Assembly (NCBI GenBank): GCA_029203165.1
Contig: CP119308.1
Span: forward strand, 3,652,309-3,716,308
Reading direction: 5' to 3'
Length of the DNA: 64,000 nucleotides
Source of the DNA: Candidatus Microbacterium colombiense
Lineage (GTDB): Bacteria; Actinomycetota; Actinomycetes; Actinomycetales; Microbacteriaceae
The notes below the pieces were generated by a model. That model made no database searches, was not told where the DNA came from, and worked only from the letters and a program-made list of their open reading frames with translations. Made by a program: the position numbers and the translations under genes. This document shows positions 31,553 through 39,884 of the stretch, piece by piece (position 1 is the stretch's first letter; each line of letters begins with the position of its first letter).

Positions 31553-33661
31553 TCAGACCTGTGCGCGTCGGCGACGCACGAGGGCCAGCCCGAGCACCAC
31601 GAGTCCGAATGCCGCCATCACGGCGAACCCGGGGAATTCTCCGCCCGTGCTCGCGAGCGGGTCGGCAGGGTCGGCGGGGTCGGCGGCGCCGCCCGTGGAC
31701 GGCGCAGCGGTCACGGTCAGGGCCGTACTGGCAATCACCGTCGTTCCCGAGAGGGCGACCAGCGTGTGCGTACCGACCGGCGCACTGGCGGGGATGCGAA
31801 GACTTCCCTTCACTGCACCACCCGCGTCAGCGGTCAACGATCCGAGCACGATGGGATCGGAATGCAACTCGAACGACAGCGTCGCTCCCGCTGTGAAGCC
31901 CGTTCCCGACACGGTTATGTCTCCGCCCGCGCGGATTGACGCCGCTGAGAGCTTCAGCGCGGGCTTCGGCTCCGAACCCTCGCACTCGTCAGTCAGTGTC
32001 ATGTCCTCACCTGTCCTCGTGTCCCCGGGTGCGAGGTCGAACCACTTCGCCTCGTCGAGGGCCGTCGCGCCGCCGAAGTACTGCGTGCAGTATCCGGGCG
32101 CGGCGACGCTGAACGTGTACCGACCAGCGGGGAGCGGGCCGCCGTTCCGGGACGGGTCAGCGCTGAAGGCGAACGCCCCCCAGGACGGTGCACGGAGCAC
32201 TTCCGCCCAGTCTTCACCGTTCCAGCGGTAGGCGGTGACCACCGCGCCCTCGCCACCGGGTGCGCCGACGCCATCGAGCGCGACATTTCCACGGATGTCT
32301 GCTCCGAGGTCCAGGTCGATGTCCACGCCCGTGAGATCCGCATCGGCACCGAGCGTCAACGCTGTCGCCTCGTCGCGCGTCGCCGCGTTCTCATAGAACT
32401 CGGTCGCGTAGATCGGGTTTGCGACGGAGGCGCTCGCCTCCAGGACGTACGTTCCGGTGGGAAGCGTGATCGAGTAGGAGCCGTCCTCGGCAGTGCTGAC
32501 AAATCCGGCAGGTTCCGCACCATCGAACGCGATCACACTGATGTCCGCGACAGGCTCGCCGCCCGCGCGAACGACACCCGTGATGGCGGTCCCGGCTGCG
32601 AGAGCTGCGTCGATCGCAGAGCGCTGCTCACCGGATACGACGGTGACCGCCGTCGCTTCATCGATCACGGACGCGTCGTCCCAATACTCGGCGAAGAGTC
32701 GGTCATCTGCAGGAACGAAGTGGAGTGCGTAGGAACCGGGGGCGACCTCAGCGCGGTAGGAGCCGTCTGGTTCGATGTTCACCCTCTCTCCTCCGAATTC
32801 CCCTTCGCGCCAAACCTCGACGAGACCCTCGACCGGACTTCCGTCGGACTCCCTGGTGACCTGTCCGCTGATGACGGCTGACTCGGCGAGCGCCGCGTCG
32901 ACGTCGGCCTCGTTCCCACCCGCGACCACCGTCACCGTCGACGCATCTGCGACGTCGGATGCGTCATCCCAGTACTCACCGGTCAAGCCGCTTCCAGCCG
33001 GGGCGTCGAAGCGCACTGTGTACTCACCGGCCCGCAGATTGGCGGAAGTGAACGATCCGTCGGCTTGCGACCAGACCAGACCAGGGCCCCACGAACCGTC
33101 GGTGGGGTAGACCTCCACCGCGGTACCCTCGACCGGACTGCCGTCGCTCTCACGCGTCACCGATCCCGAGATCGATCCTCCGAGCTGCAGCGAGGCGTCG
33201 ATACCTGCGACCGTTTCGCCGCTGACCGCTGAGATCCGCTCGGCGCTCGACCAGTCTGTCGCGGCGTTCCAGTACTCGGAGACCAGGTCCGGAGCGGCAC
33301 CGTCAGGAGCGAACCGTACGACATACTCGCCGACGGGAAGATCCGCAACGATGTAGTCACCGCTCGCATCCGTGTACCCGTTGAAAGAGAATCCCCCCTC
33401 GGCGGAGGAGATGAAGACCCCGACGCCCTCGACGGGCGTGCCATCGTCTTCGCGCGTCACCGTCCCGCTGATCGTCGCAGGCAGGTCGTCCGCGTCGGCC
33501 GCCGCTGGGAGCGCCCCGCCGCCGACCAGGATCAGAACTGCGCTGATCATGCCGATCCAGGATCGGTGGCCACGTCGAAGGGCCTTGCGGGGAGCGATGA
33601 GCTGCGTTTTCGAGTGCTGTGCACGCGCGCGCGACGAACGCGACGAAAGGGGGAGGGTCAC
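31553..33661 (-). CDS. Repeat-rich secreted surface protein with LASTG sorting signal
   Basis: About 702 residues. A basic N-terminus and hydrophobic core (GMISAVLILVGGGALPAAADA) form a signal peptide of about 60 residues. Five carboxypeptidase-regulatory-like beta domains follow, three opening with ISGxVTRExDGxPVEG, then an Ig-like region (ASIRAGGDITVSGTGFTAGA). The C-terminus has LASTG (LAxTG), a hydrophobic helix and RRRRAQV, the pattern of class E sortase substrates, so it is probably wall-anchored; no sortase gene is in the window. GTG at 33661 preferred: TAGCTT is exactly 7 nt upstream. TTG at 33667 is the alternative. Confidence 0.8.
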   Translation of the reverse strand: MTLPLSSRSSRARAQHSKTQLIAPRKALRRGHRSWIGMISAVLILVGGGALPAAADADDLPATISGTVTREDDGTPVEGVGVFISSAEGGFSFNGYTDASGDYIVADLPVGEYVVRFAPDGAAPDLVSEYWNAATDWSSAERISAVSGETVAGIDASLQLGGSISGSVTRESDGSPVEGTAVEVYPTDGSWGPGLVWSQADGSFTSANLRAGEYTVRFDAPAGSGLTGEYWDDASDVADASTVTVVAGGNEADVDAALAESAVISGQVTRESDGSPVEGLVEVWREGEFGGERVNIEPDGSYRAEVAPGSYALHFVPADDRLFAEYWDDASVIDEATAVTVVSGEQRSAIDAALAAGTAITGVVRAGGEPVADISVIAFDGAEPAGFVSTAEDGSYSITLPTGTYVLEASASVANPIYATEFYENAATRDEATALTLGADADLTGVDIDLDLGADIRGNVALDGVGAPGGEGAVVTAYRWNGEDWAEVLRAPSWGAFAFSADPSRNGGPLPAGRYTFSVAAPGYCTQYFGGATALDEAKWFDLAPGDTRTGEDMTLTDECEGSEPKPALKLSAASIRAGGDITVSGTGFTAGATLSFELHSDPIVLGSLTADAGGAVKGSLRIPASAPVGTHTLVALSGTTVIASTALTVTAAPSTGGAADPADPADPLASTGGEFPGFAVMAAFGLVVLGLALVRRRRAQV

Positions 33662-33771
33662 CAGCAAAAGCTATGGGTTTCCTGAACCGGTGAGCAATAT
33701 ATAACACGAGTGGAAATTCGTTTGTCAGGAAGTCGCCGTTCGCGCAATGCACCGCCGCGTAACGCCCTGGG

Positions 33772-34422
33772 TCAGTCGAACGTGCCGACCTCCGGCGTGC
33801 GGTCCGTGCGGCCGTAGCGCAGCAGGGTGACCCCGCCGTCATCGGTGACCGGGGGCTCGATCAGGCGCAGCACCGAGGGCAGCGCGCCGTCGTCGAAGAC
33901 CTTCTTGCCTGCCCCGAGCAGCAGCGGATAGACCCACAGGTTGAGCTGGTCGAACAGCCCCTCAGCGAGGAGCGTGTGCACGAAGTCGATGCTGCCGATC
34001 ACATGCACCTCACGGTGCGCCGCGCGCATGGCGGCGATCTCGGCGGCGAGGTCGTCACCCACACGGGTACTGCCCTCCCAGTCGAGCGCGAAGGCGGCAT
34101 CCCTCGTCGCGACGTACTTGGGCACCCGGTTGAAGAGGGTGCCGATGTCGCCCGACTCGCCCTCGGTGTGATGCGGCCAGTACGAGGCGAAGATGTCGTA
34201 GGTGCGGCGTCCGAGCAGCAGGGCGTCCAGCCCCTGCATGCCCTTCTCGATCTCGGGACCGACCCCCGACGACGGGTAGCCGGCCTGCCATCCGCTGAAG
34301 CGGAAGCCGCCCGAGGTGTCTTCATCGGTGCCGCCCGGCCCCTGGGCGACACCGTCGAGACTCATGAAGAGGTCGATCAGGATGCGACCCTGAACGCCGT
34401 TCGTCGGTTCTTCCGTGCTCAT
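33772..34422 (-). CDS. Dihydrofolate-reductase-like RibD C-terminal family protein
   Basis: A 216-residue protein of the RibD/DHFR-like reductase family: GRILIDLFMSLDGVAQGPGG at the start, GLDALLLGRRTYDIFASYW in the middle, VHVIGSIDFVHTLLAEGLF and LWVYPLLLGAGKKVFDDG near the end. These NADPH-dependent reductases have diverse or unknown substrates and are not the essential DHFR. The ATG overlaps the HxlR stop (ATGA), making it the third gene of a VOC-HxlR-reductase operon. Confidence 0.85.
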   Translation of the reverse strand: MSTEEPTNGVQGRILIDLFMSLDGVAQGPGGTDEDTSGGFRFSGWQAGYPSSGVGPEIEKGMQGLDALLLGRRTYDIFASYWPHHTEGESGDIGTLFNRVPKYVATRDAAFALDWEGSTRVGDDLAAEIAAMRAAHREVHVIGSIDFVHTLLAEGLFDQLNLWVYPLLLGAGKKVFDDGALPSVLRLIEPPVTDDGGVTLLRYGRTDRTPEVGTFD

Positions 34423-35111
34423 GTCGTGCTCCTCGCAGTCAGCGGTGCGATGTGGAAAGCCTCGGCGAACGAGGTCAGCCAGGACTCGTCGCCCCGCACC
34501 ACGGCGGCCACGTCCTGAGCGATGGCGTCGGCGGGCGAGAGCGCCCCGCCGATCAACAGACGGATGCCGGGACCGGCGACGATCACGGCATCCGGGTCGC
34601 CCACCGGCACGGCGCCGCCGACGGGTGGGGCCGGAGGGGCGAGCTGCGCGACGCGGAGCTCACCCCTCTGCACCGACGCACGCAGCGCGACATCGCCCAC
34701 GTGCAGTTCATACTCGCCGTCGGCCGCGGCTTCGGGCTGGAAGGCCGTGCGCAGCGCCATCGTCAGCGAATCCGGGGTCACCACGTCGCCCTCCTGCGGA
34801 TCACCCATGGCCTGGAAGCCCCAGCGCCCGAGGGCGAGCATGATGGGCTCGAACGAGCGCCCGTAGGCGGTGAGCTCGTAGACCAGGCCGCAGTTGTGCA
34901 GCGGCACGCGCCGCACGACGCCACCCTCCTGCAGATCCTTCAGGCGGGTGGAGAGGATGTTGGTCGGGATGCGCGGCAGACCCTGCTTGAGGTCGGTGTA
35001 TCGCCGTGGTCCGACGAGCAGGTCGCGCACGATGAGCAACGCCCACCGCTCGCCGACCAGCTCGACGGCCGCGGTGACCCCGCAGTACTGGCCGTAGCTG
35101 CGCGCCGCCAT
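34419..35111 (-). CDS. HxlR-family regulator with C-terminal extension
   Basis: A 230-residue protein. Residues about 1-110 are an HxlR winged helix (GERWALLIVRDLLVGPRRYT, GLPRIPTNILSTRLKDLQEGG), with Cys10 in GQYCGVTAA at the position of the redox-sensitive Cys of some HxlR proteins. The remaining half has an SCP2-like pattern, seen in actinobacterial relatives and perhaps ligand-binding. The gene begins 3 bp after the VOC stop. The clean 19-bp palindrome ahead of the operon (35607) is its likely operator. Confidence 0.82.
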   Translation of the reverse strand: MAARSYGQYCGVTAAVELVGERWALLIVRDLLVGPRRYTDLKQGLPRIPTNILSTRLKDLQEGGVVRRVPLHNCGLVYELTAYGRSFEPIMLALGRWGFQAMGDPQEGDVVTPDSLTMALRTAFQPEAAADGEYELHVGDVALRASVQRGELRVAQLAPPAPPVGGAVPVGDPDAVIVAGPGIRLLIGGALSPADAIAQDVAAVVRGDESWLTSFAEAFHIAPLTARSTT

Positions 35112-35114
35112 GAG

Positions 35115-35552
35115 TCAGGCCTCGGTGTTCTGCTCCCCGACATGCTCGGGACCGTTCTCGACGGCCTCCTCGGTCATGAACAGGAAGCCGAGCGAGTTGC
35201 CGTCGGGGTCGTCGAGGTCGCGCGAGTACATGAAGCCGTAGTCCTGCGCGGGCTTGGGCTCAGCCCCACCGGCGGCGAGGCCCTTGGCGAGGATGTCGTC
35301 GACCTCTTCGCGCGAGTCGCGGCTGAACGACACCGACACCTGGGCGACCTCGTTCGGGTCGGCGATCGGCTTGTCGGTGAAGGTCGCGAAGAACTCGCGC
35401 TTGAGCACCATGAAGAAGATGTCCTCCGCCCAGACGACGCACGCGGCGTTCTCGTCGGTGAAGAGCGGATTGATCTCGCATCCGAGCGCCGTGTAGAACG
35501 CCTTGCTGCGCTCCAGGTCGTTGGTGGGAAGGTTGACGAAGACCTTGGTCAC
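35115..35552 (-). CDS. VOC-family protein (glyoxalase-like)
   Basis: A 145-residue vicinal oxygen chelate protein of the group with KVFVNLPTNDLERSKAFYTALG at the start, FFMVLKREFFATFTDKPIAD in the middle and MYSRDLDDPDGNSLGFLFM at the end. It is commonly placed beside transcriptional regulators. GTG start with GAGGAG at 5 nt; upstream codons do not fit the family. First gene of the operon with HxlR and the reductase, suggesting one inducible response to a small electrophile or antibiotic. Confidence 0.82.
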   Translation of the reverse strand: MTKVFVNLPTNDLERSKAFYTALGCEINPLFTDENAACVVWAEDIFFMVLKREFFATFTDKPIADPNEVAQVSVSFSRDSREEVDDILAKGLAAGGAEPKPAQDYGFMYSRDLDDPDGNSLGFLFMTEEAVENGPEHVGEQNTEA

Positions 35553-35606
35553 GATGACTCCTCTGCCGTGTGTCCGGCCGACGCGATCGTCGACTCGATG
35601 CGTCGA

Positions 35607-35625
35607 TACTTGCAAAAAACAAGTA
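35607..35625. promoter_or_regulatory. HxlR-type palindromic operator
   Basis: TACTTGCAAAAAACAAGTA: perfect 6-bp arms with a 7-bp A-rich centre, 55 bp upstream of the VOC start. It is also about 70 bp from the divergent histidine kinase gene. Confidence 0.65.
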
Positions 35626-35693
35626 GGCCGTCAACCCTCTGTTCCAGGGGAATCTCCGCCGCACGACGGATGCCGTGACCGCACCTCCGCCCC

Positions 35694-35699
35694 TACGGT
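35694..35699 (+). promoter_or_regulatory. -10 element of the two-component system
   Basis: TACGGT, predicted +1 at the A of the ATG at 35706. Confidence 0.45.
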
Positions 35700-35705
35700 G
35701 GAGGG

Positions 35706-36998
35706 ATGCCGTTCGCCCGCACCCCGACGCCTCGTGAGCGCCGCAACGATCTCCTGCTCGCGGCCGTGCTGTTCGCCGGGGCGATCCTCAGCGCCGGGCT
35801 CTCGTCGATCGCGCAGATCTACGGCGATCAGCAGGCACCCCTGTGGACCGCGCTCGTCTATGCCGTGGTCGTGACCGCTCCCCTCATGTTCCGCCGCCGT
35901 TGGCCGGGCGTCGTCGCCGTCGTGACATCGACCGCCTACTTCGTCGCCGTGAGCACGAAGGTGCCGGAACTCTACGTCGGCAACATCGCGATGTTCATCG
36001 GCCTCTACTCGGTGGGCGCCTGGATGAACGACCGACGCCGCGCCATGATCGTGCGCATCGCGATCATCATCGGCATGTTCGCGTGGCTGTTGGTCACGAT
36101 GTACTACGAGGCGATCAAGCAGGCCGACGAGGCCGACGTCGTCGCCGGGGCACTCTCCCCCTACATCGCGTTCATGATGATCCAGATCATGCTGAACGCG
36201 CTCTACTTCGGCGGGGCGTACTACTTCGGCGAGCGCTCCTGGGCCTCCGCGGCCGAGCGCGAGGTGCTCGAGCAGCGCACGATCGAACTGGAGCGCGAGC
36301 GCGAGGTGACCGCCGCGCAGGCCGTGGCCCTCGACCGCGTCCGCATCGCGCGCGAGTTGCACGACGTCGTCGCCCATCATGTGTCGGTCATGGGGGTGCA
36401 GGCGGGAGCCGCGCGCCTGGTGATCGATCAGGATCCGGCCAAGACCACCCGCATCCTCACCGGGATCGAATCGTCGGCGCGCGATGCGATCCAGGAGCTG
36501 CGGCAGCTGCTCGAGACGCTGCGCACGCCGGGCGGCGACACGTCGGAGCCCGCATCCACCCTCACTCTCGATGACATCGAAGAGCTGACGATGGCGTCGA
36601 CGGATGCCGGTCTGCCCACCGACTACGCCGTGATCGGCGACCCGGTGGCCGTGCCCTCGGTCGTGGCGGTCAATCTGTACCGCATCGCGCAGGAGTCGCT
36701 CACGAACGCGCGTCGGCACGCCGGCGTCGGGGCGACCGCCGATGTGCGGGTGCGCTACGACGAGTCCGGCGTCGAGGTCGAGGTCGTGAACACCGGCCGC
36801 ACCGTCGGGCAGTTGCGACCGGGGCTCGGCCAGCTCGGCATGCGCGAGCGCGCGATCGCCTCGGGCGGCACGATCGAGGTGACCCCGCGACCCCTCGGCG
36901 GCCTGCGGGTGCGGGCCAGGGTGCCGCTCTCCGCGCCCACGGCCACGGCCACGGCCACGGCCACGGCCACGGCCACCCTGACGAAGGATCTCGCATGA
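35706..36998 (+). CDS. NarL-type sensor histidine kinase
   Basis: A 430-residue membrane kinase. About five hydrophobic segments occupy residues 15-185, then a dimer helix, the HisKA_3 box IARELHDVVAHHVSV with the phospho-His near residue 219, and an HATPase region with LYRIAQESLTNARRHAG (N box) and LGMRERAIASGG (G box). The C-terminus has a Thr-Ala run made by six copies of ACGGCC. The signal is unknown. Its stop overlaps the regulator start by ATGA. Confidence 0.9.
   Translation: MPFARTPTPRERRNDLLLAAVLFAGAILSAGLSSIAQIYGDQQAPLWTALVYAVVVTAPLMFRRRWPGVVAVVTSTAYFVAVSTKVPELYVGNIAMFIGLYSVGAWMNDRRRAMIVRIAIIIGMFAWLLVTMYYEAIKQADEADVVAGALSPYIAFMMIQIMLNALYFGGAYYFGERSWASAAEREVLEQRTIELEREREVTAAQAVALDRVRIARELHDVVAHHVSVMGVQAGAARLVIDQDPAKTTRILTGIESSARDAIQELRQLLETLRTPGGDTSEPASTLTLDDIEELTMASTDAGLPTDYAVIGDPVAVPSVVAVNLYRIAQESLTNARRHAGVGATADVRVRYDESGVEVEVVNTGRTVGQLRPGLGQLGMRERAIASGGTIEVTPRPLGGLRVRARVPLSAPTATATATATATATLTKDLA
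36939..36974 (+). repeat. Six-copy ACGGCC hexanucleotide repeat
   Basis: Six perfect tandem copies near the 3' end of the kinase gene, encoding (Thr-Ala)6. Because the unit is 6 bp, copy-number change keeps the frame and only alters linker length. Confidence 0.85.
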
Positions 36999-37687
36999 CC
37001 TCCGCCCCGATCCGCGTGCTGCTCGTCGACGACCACGCGATGCTGCGGGCGGGCTTCCGCACCATCCTCGAGAGCCAGCCCGACATCACGGTGGTCGGTG
37101 AAGCGGCGACCGGAGCGGATGCCGTCGCCCAGGCGTCAGCGCTCCACCCCGACGTCATCACGATGGACGTGCAGATGCCCGACATGGACGGCATCGAAGC
37201 GACCCGGCGCATCGTGGCCGATCCCGACGTCGCGGCGGCGATCGTGATCGTCACGACCTTCGACCGCGACGACTACCTGCATCACGCGCTCGAGGCCGGT
37301 GCCAGCGGCTTCCTGCTCAAGAACGCGGGAGCCGAAGACTTGATCGCCGCCGTGCGCGCGTTGGCCGCCGGCGACGGGATGCTGGCGCCCGAGGTCACCC
37401 GCCGGGTGCTCGCCCGTTTCGCGAGCGCCGGTTCGGCATCCGTCGCTCCGACTGCCGTAGCACCCGCTCCTTCCGTCGCCCCTCAGGTGCTCGCCGAGCC
37501 GCTCACAGACCGCGAGGCGGAAGTGCTCGCCCTGCTCGCCGACGCCCGCAGCAACGCCGAGATCGCGCAGTCCCTGTTCATCGGCGAGGCGACCGTGAAG
37601 ACCCACGTGTCGCGCATCCTGCAGAAGCTCGGCGCGCGCGATCGCGTGCAGGCGGTCGTGCTGGCCCACCGGCTCGGGCTCGCGTGA
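36995..37687 (+). CDS. NarL/LuxR-type response regulator
   Basis: A 230-residue regulator: receiver domain with phospho-acceptor D58 (HPDVITMDVQMPDMDG) and acidic pair D12/D13, then a C-terminal LuxR-type DNA-binding helix-turn-helix (LTDREAEVLALLADARSNAEIAQSLFIGEATVKTHVSRIL region). An Ala/Pro/Val linker joins them. Cognate partner of the overlapping kinase. The broken ABC exporter or the BenE-type transporter downstream could be targets, but no operator was recognised. Confidence 0.9.
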   Translation: MTSAPIRVLLVDDHAMLRAGFRTILESQPDITVVGEAATGADAVAQASALHPDVITMDVQMPDMDGIEATRRIVADPDVAAAIVIVTTFDRDDYLHHALEAGASGFLLKNAGAEDLIAAVRALAAGDGMLAPEVTRRVLARFASAGSASVAPTAVAPAPSVAPQVLAEPLTDREAEVLALLADARSNAEIAQSLFIGEATVKTHVSRILQKLGARDRVQAVVLAHRLGLA

Positions 37688-37710
37688 CCCGTCCCGAACG
37701 GCGCGGGCGC

Positions 37711-37716
37711 TAGCCT
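37711..37716 (+). promoter_or_regulatory. -10 element of the BenE-type transporter gene
   Basis: TAGCCT, predicted +1 at 37723, the A of the ATG. Confidence 0.5.
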
Positions 37717-37722
37717 CGGAGC

Positions 37723-38895
37723 ATGCCCGGCACCGCTCCCCTCTCCCGCCCGATCCTGGCGGGTGTCGTCACGGCGCTGGTCGGGTTCACGAGTTCGTTC
37801 GCGGTCGTGCTCACCGGGCTGGGCGCCGTGGGAGCGACCGCGGCACAGGCGGCGAGCGGCCTGCTCGCCGTGAGCCTGACGATGGGGCTCGCCTGCATCG
37901 TGCTCGCGTGGCGATATCGGATGCCGATCACCGTCGCGTGGTCGACGCCCGGCGCCGCGCTGCTCGCCGCGACCGGAGCAGTGGACGGTGGCTGGTCGGC
38001 CGCGGTCGGCGCCTTCCTCGTGGCATCCGCGCTGATCCTGCTCACCGCGCTGTGGCCGGCGCTCGGCGCACTGATCGCCCGCATCCCCCCGTCGATCGCG
38101 CAGGCGATGCTCGCCGGTGTGCTGCTGCCGCTCTGCCTCGCGCCGATCACCGGCATCGTCGCGAACCCCTGGGGCGTCGTGCCGGTCGTGCTGACCTGGC
38201 TGGTGTGCGCCCGCCTCGCGCCGCGCTGGGCCGTGCCGCTCGCGTTCGTCGCCGCGACGGTCGTCGTCGCGATCTCACTCGTGCGCGCCGGAGCCCCGGT
38301 CGACCCCGCACTGCTGATCCCGAGGTTCGAGCTCACCGCGCCGACCTTCACGATCGGCGCCCTCATCGGCGTCGCCCTGCCGCTGTTCATCGTGACGATG
38401 GCCTCGCAGAACGTGCCGGGCATCGCGATCATGCGCAGCTTCGGGTACGAGGTGCCCTGGCGTCCGGCCATGCTCGTGACCGGCCTCGGCACGGCACTCG
38501 GAGCGCCCGCCGGAGGACACGCGATCAACCTCGCCGCCATCAGCGCCGCCCTCGCCGCATCACCCGACGCCGACCCCGACCCGAAGCGCCGGTGGGTCGC
38601 CGGGGTGTCGACCGGATTCTCCTACCTCGCGCTCGGCGGATTCTCTGCCGCCTTCGCCGCGCTCGTGCTCCTGGCGCCGGCCGCGGTCATCCCCGCCGTC
38701 GCCGGCCTCGCACTGTTCGCGGCCTTCGGTTCCGCCGTGCAGCAGGCGATCGACGACCCCGGCGAGCGGCTCCCCGCCGTCGTGACCTTCCTCGTCGCAG
38801 CATCCGGCATCGCGGTGATCGGGGTGAGCGCCGCATTCTGGGCCCTCGTCGCGGGCCTCGTCGTGCGCACGGTGCTGCACACCTCCCGCCGCTGA
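37723..38895 (+). CDS. BenE-family benzoate/proton symporter
   Basis: A 390-residue membrane protein with about 12 hydrophobic segments. The family patterns are visible: VTALVGFTSSFAVVLTGLGAVGA at the start, TVAWSTPGAALLA with the substrate-site loop, VTMASQNVPGIAIMRSFGYE and GAPAGGHAINLAAISAAL. BenE proteins import aromatic acids such as benzoate. No benzoate catabolic genes are in the window, so the actual substrate is open. Confidence 0.88.
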   Translation: MPGTAPLSRPILAGVVTALVGFTSSFAVVLTGLGAVGATAAQAASGLLAVSLTMGLACIVLAWRYRMPITVAWSTPGAALLAATGAVDGGWSAAVGAFLVASALILLTALWPALGALIARIPPSIAQAMLAGVLLPLCLAPITGIVANPWGVVPVVLTWLVCARLAPRWAVPLAFVAATVVVAISLVRAGAPVDPALLIPRFELTAPTFTIGALIGVALPLFIVTMASQNVPGIAIMRSFGYEVPWRPAMLVTGLGTALGAPAGGHAINLAAISAALAASPDADPDPKRRWVAGVSTGFSYLALGGFSAAFAALVLLAPAAVIPAVAGLALFAAFGSAVQQAIDDPGERLPAVVTFLVAASGIAVIGVSAAFWALVAGLVVRTVLHTSRR

Positions 38896-38976
38896 CGCGC
38901 CCCGGCGCGAGTCCACCGGAGGGATGACGTCTCCCTATCCACCACAGGGGGGATGCCGTGGCCCCCGGCTGATCCC

Positions 38977-38982
38977 TAGCGT
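38977..38982 (+). promoter_or_regulatory. -10 element of the ABC exporter operon
   Basis: TAGCGT, predicted +1 at 38989, the A of the ATG. Confidence 0.45.
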
Positions 38983-38988
38983 GGAGGC

Positions 38989-39884
38989 ATGAGCCAAGGA
39001 CCACTCCACCTGACCGGCATCACCAAGAGCTACGGCTCGCGGCGCGTGCTCGACGACGTCTCGTTCACCGTGACGCCCGGACGCCTCACCGGCTTCGTCG
39101 GCGGCAACGGCGCCGGCAAGACCACGACCATGCGCATCGTGCTCGGGCTGCTCGCCGCAGACGGCGGACAGGTCGATCTGAACGGCGTCCCGCTCACCGC
39201 GGCCGACCGCCGCCGCTTCGGCTACATGCCGGAGGAGCGCGGGCTCTACCCCAAGATGAAGGTGCTCGAGCAGATCGTCTACCTCGCCCGCCTGCACGGC
39301 TTCGGCAAGGCCGAGGCCACGCGCGTGCGACCGAGCTGCTCACCGAGCTGGGTCTGGGCGAGCGGCTGAACGACACGATCGAGTCGCTCTCGCTCGGCAA
39401 CCAGCAGCGCGCCCAGATCGCCGCGGCCCTCGTGCACGACCCCGAGGTGCTGATCCTCGACGAGCCGTTCTCCGGCCTCGACCCGCTGGCGGTCGACGTG
39501 GTCGCCGGCGTGCTGCAGTCCAGCGCGGCGAAGGGGGCGGCGATCCTGTTCTCCTCCCACCAGCTCGACGTGGTCGAGCGCCTGTGCGACGACCTCGTCA
39601 TCCTCGCCGGCGGGACGATCCGCGCCGCCGGCTCCCGCGACGGACTGCGCGCCCAGCACGCCGGCAGCCGTTACGAGCTGGTCTCCGCGGGCGATGCGGG
39701 GTGGCTGCGCACCGAGCCCGGCGTCACCGTGGTCGACTTCGAGGGCGGCTACGCGCTGTTCGACGCCGACGGCCCCGAGACGGCACAGCGGGTCCTGCGC
39801 ACCGCCGTCGAGCGCGGCGACGTCGCGAGCTTCGCCCCCAAGCATCCTTCCCTCGCCCAGATCTTCAAGGAGGTCATCCAGTGA
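38989..39884 (+). pseudogene. ABC exporter ATP-binding protein with a -1 frameshift
   Basis: The first frame (38989-39369) gives Walker A GGNGAGKTTTMR, then leaves the family at about 39325: the sequence CGCGTGCGACC reads R-V-R-P, whereas one extra base would restore ATELLTELGLGERL. The second frame carries the rest: signature SLGNQQRAQIAAALVHDP, Walker B VLILDEPFSGLD, H-loop FSSHQLDVVERL. So a single ABC-2 type ATPase (NatA-like, about 298 residues) is split by a 1-nt deletion. True mutation and sequencing error are both possible. Confidence 0.75.
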
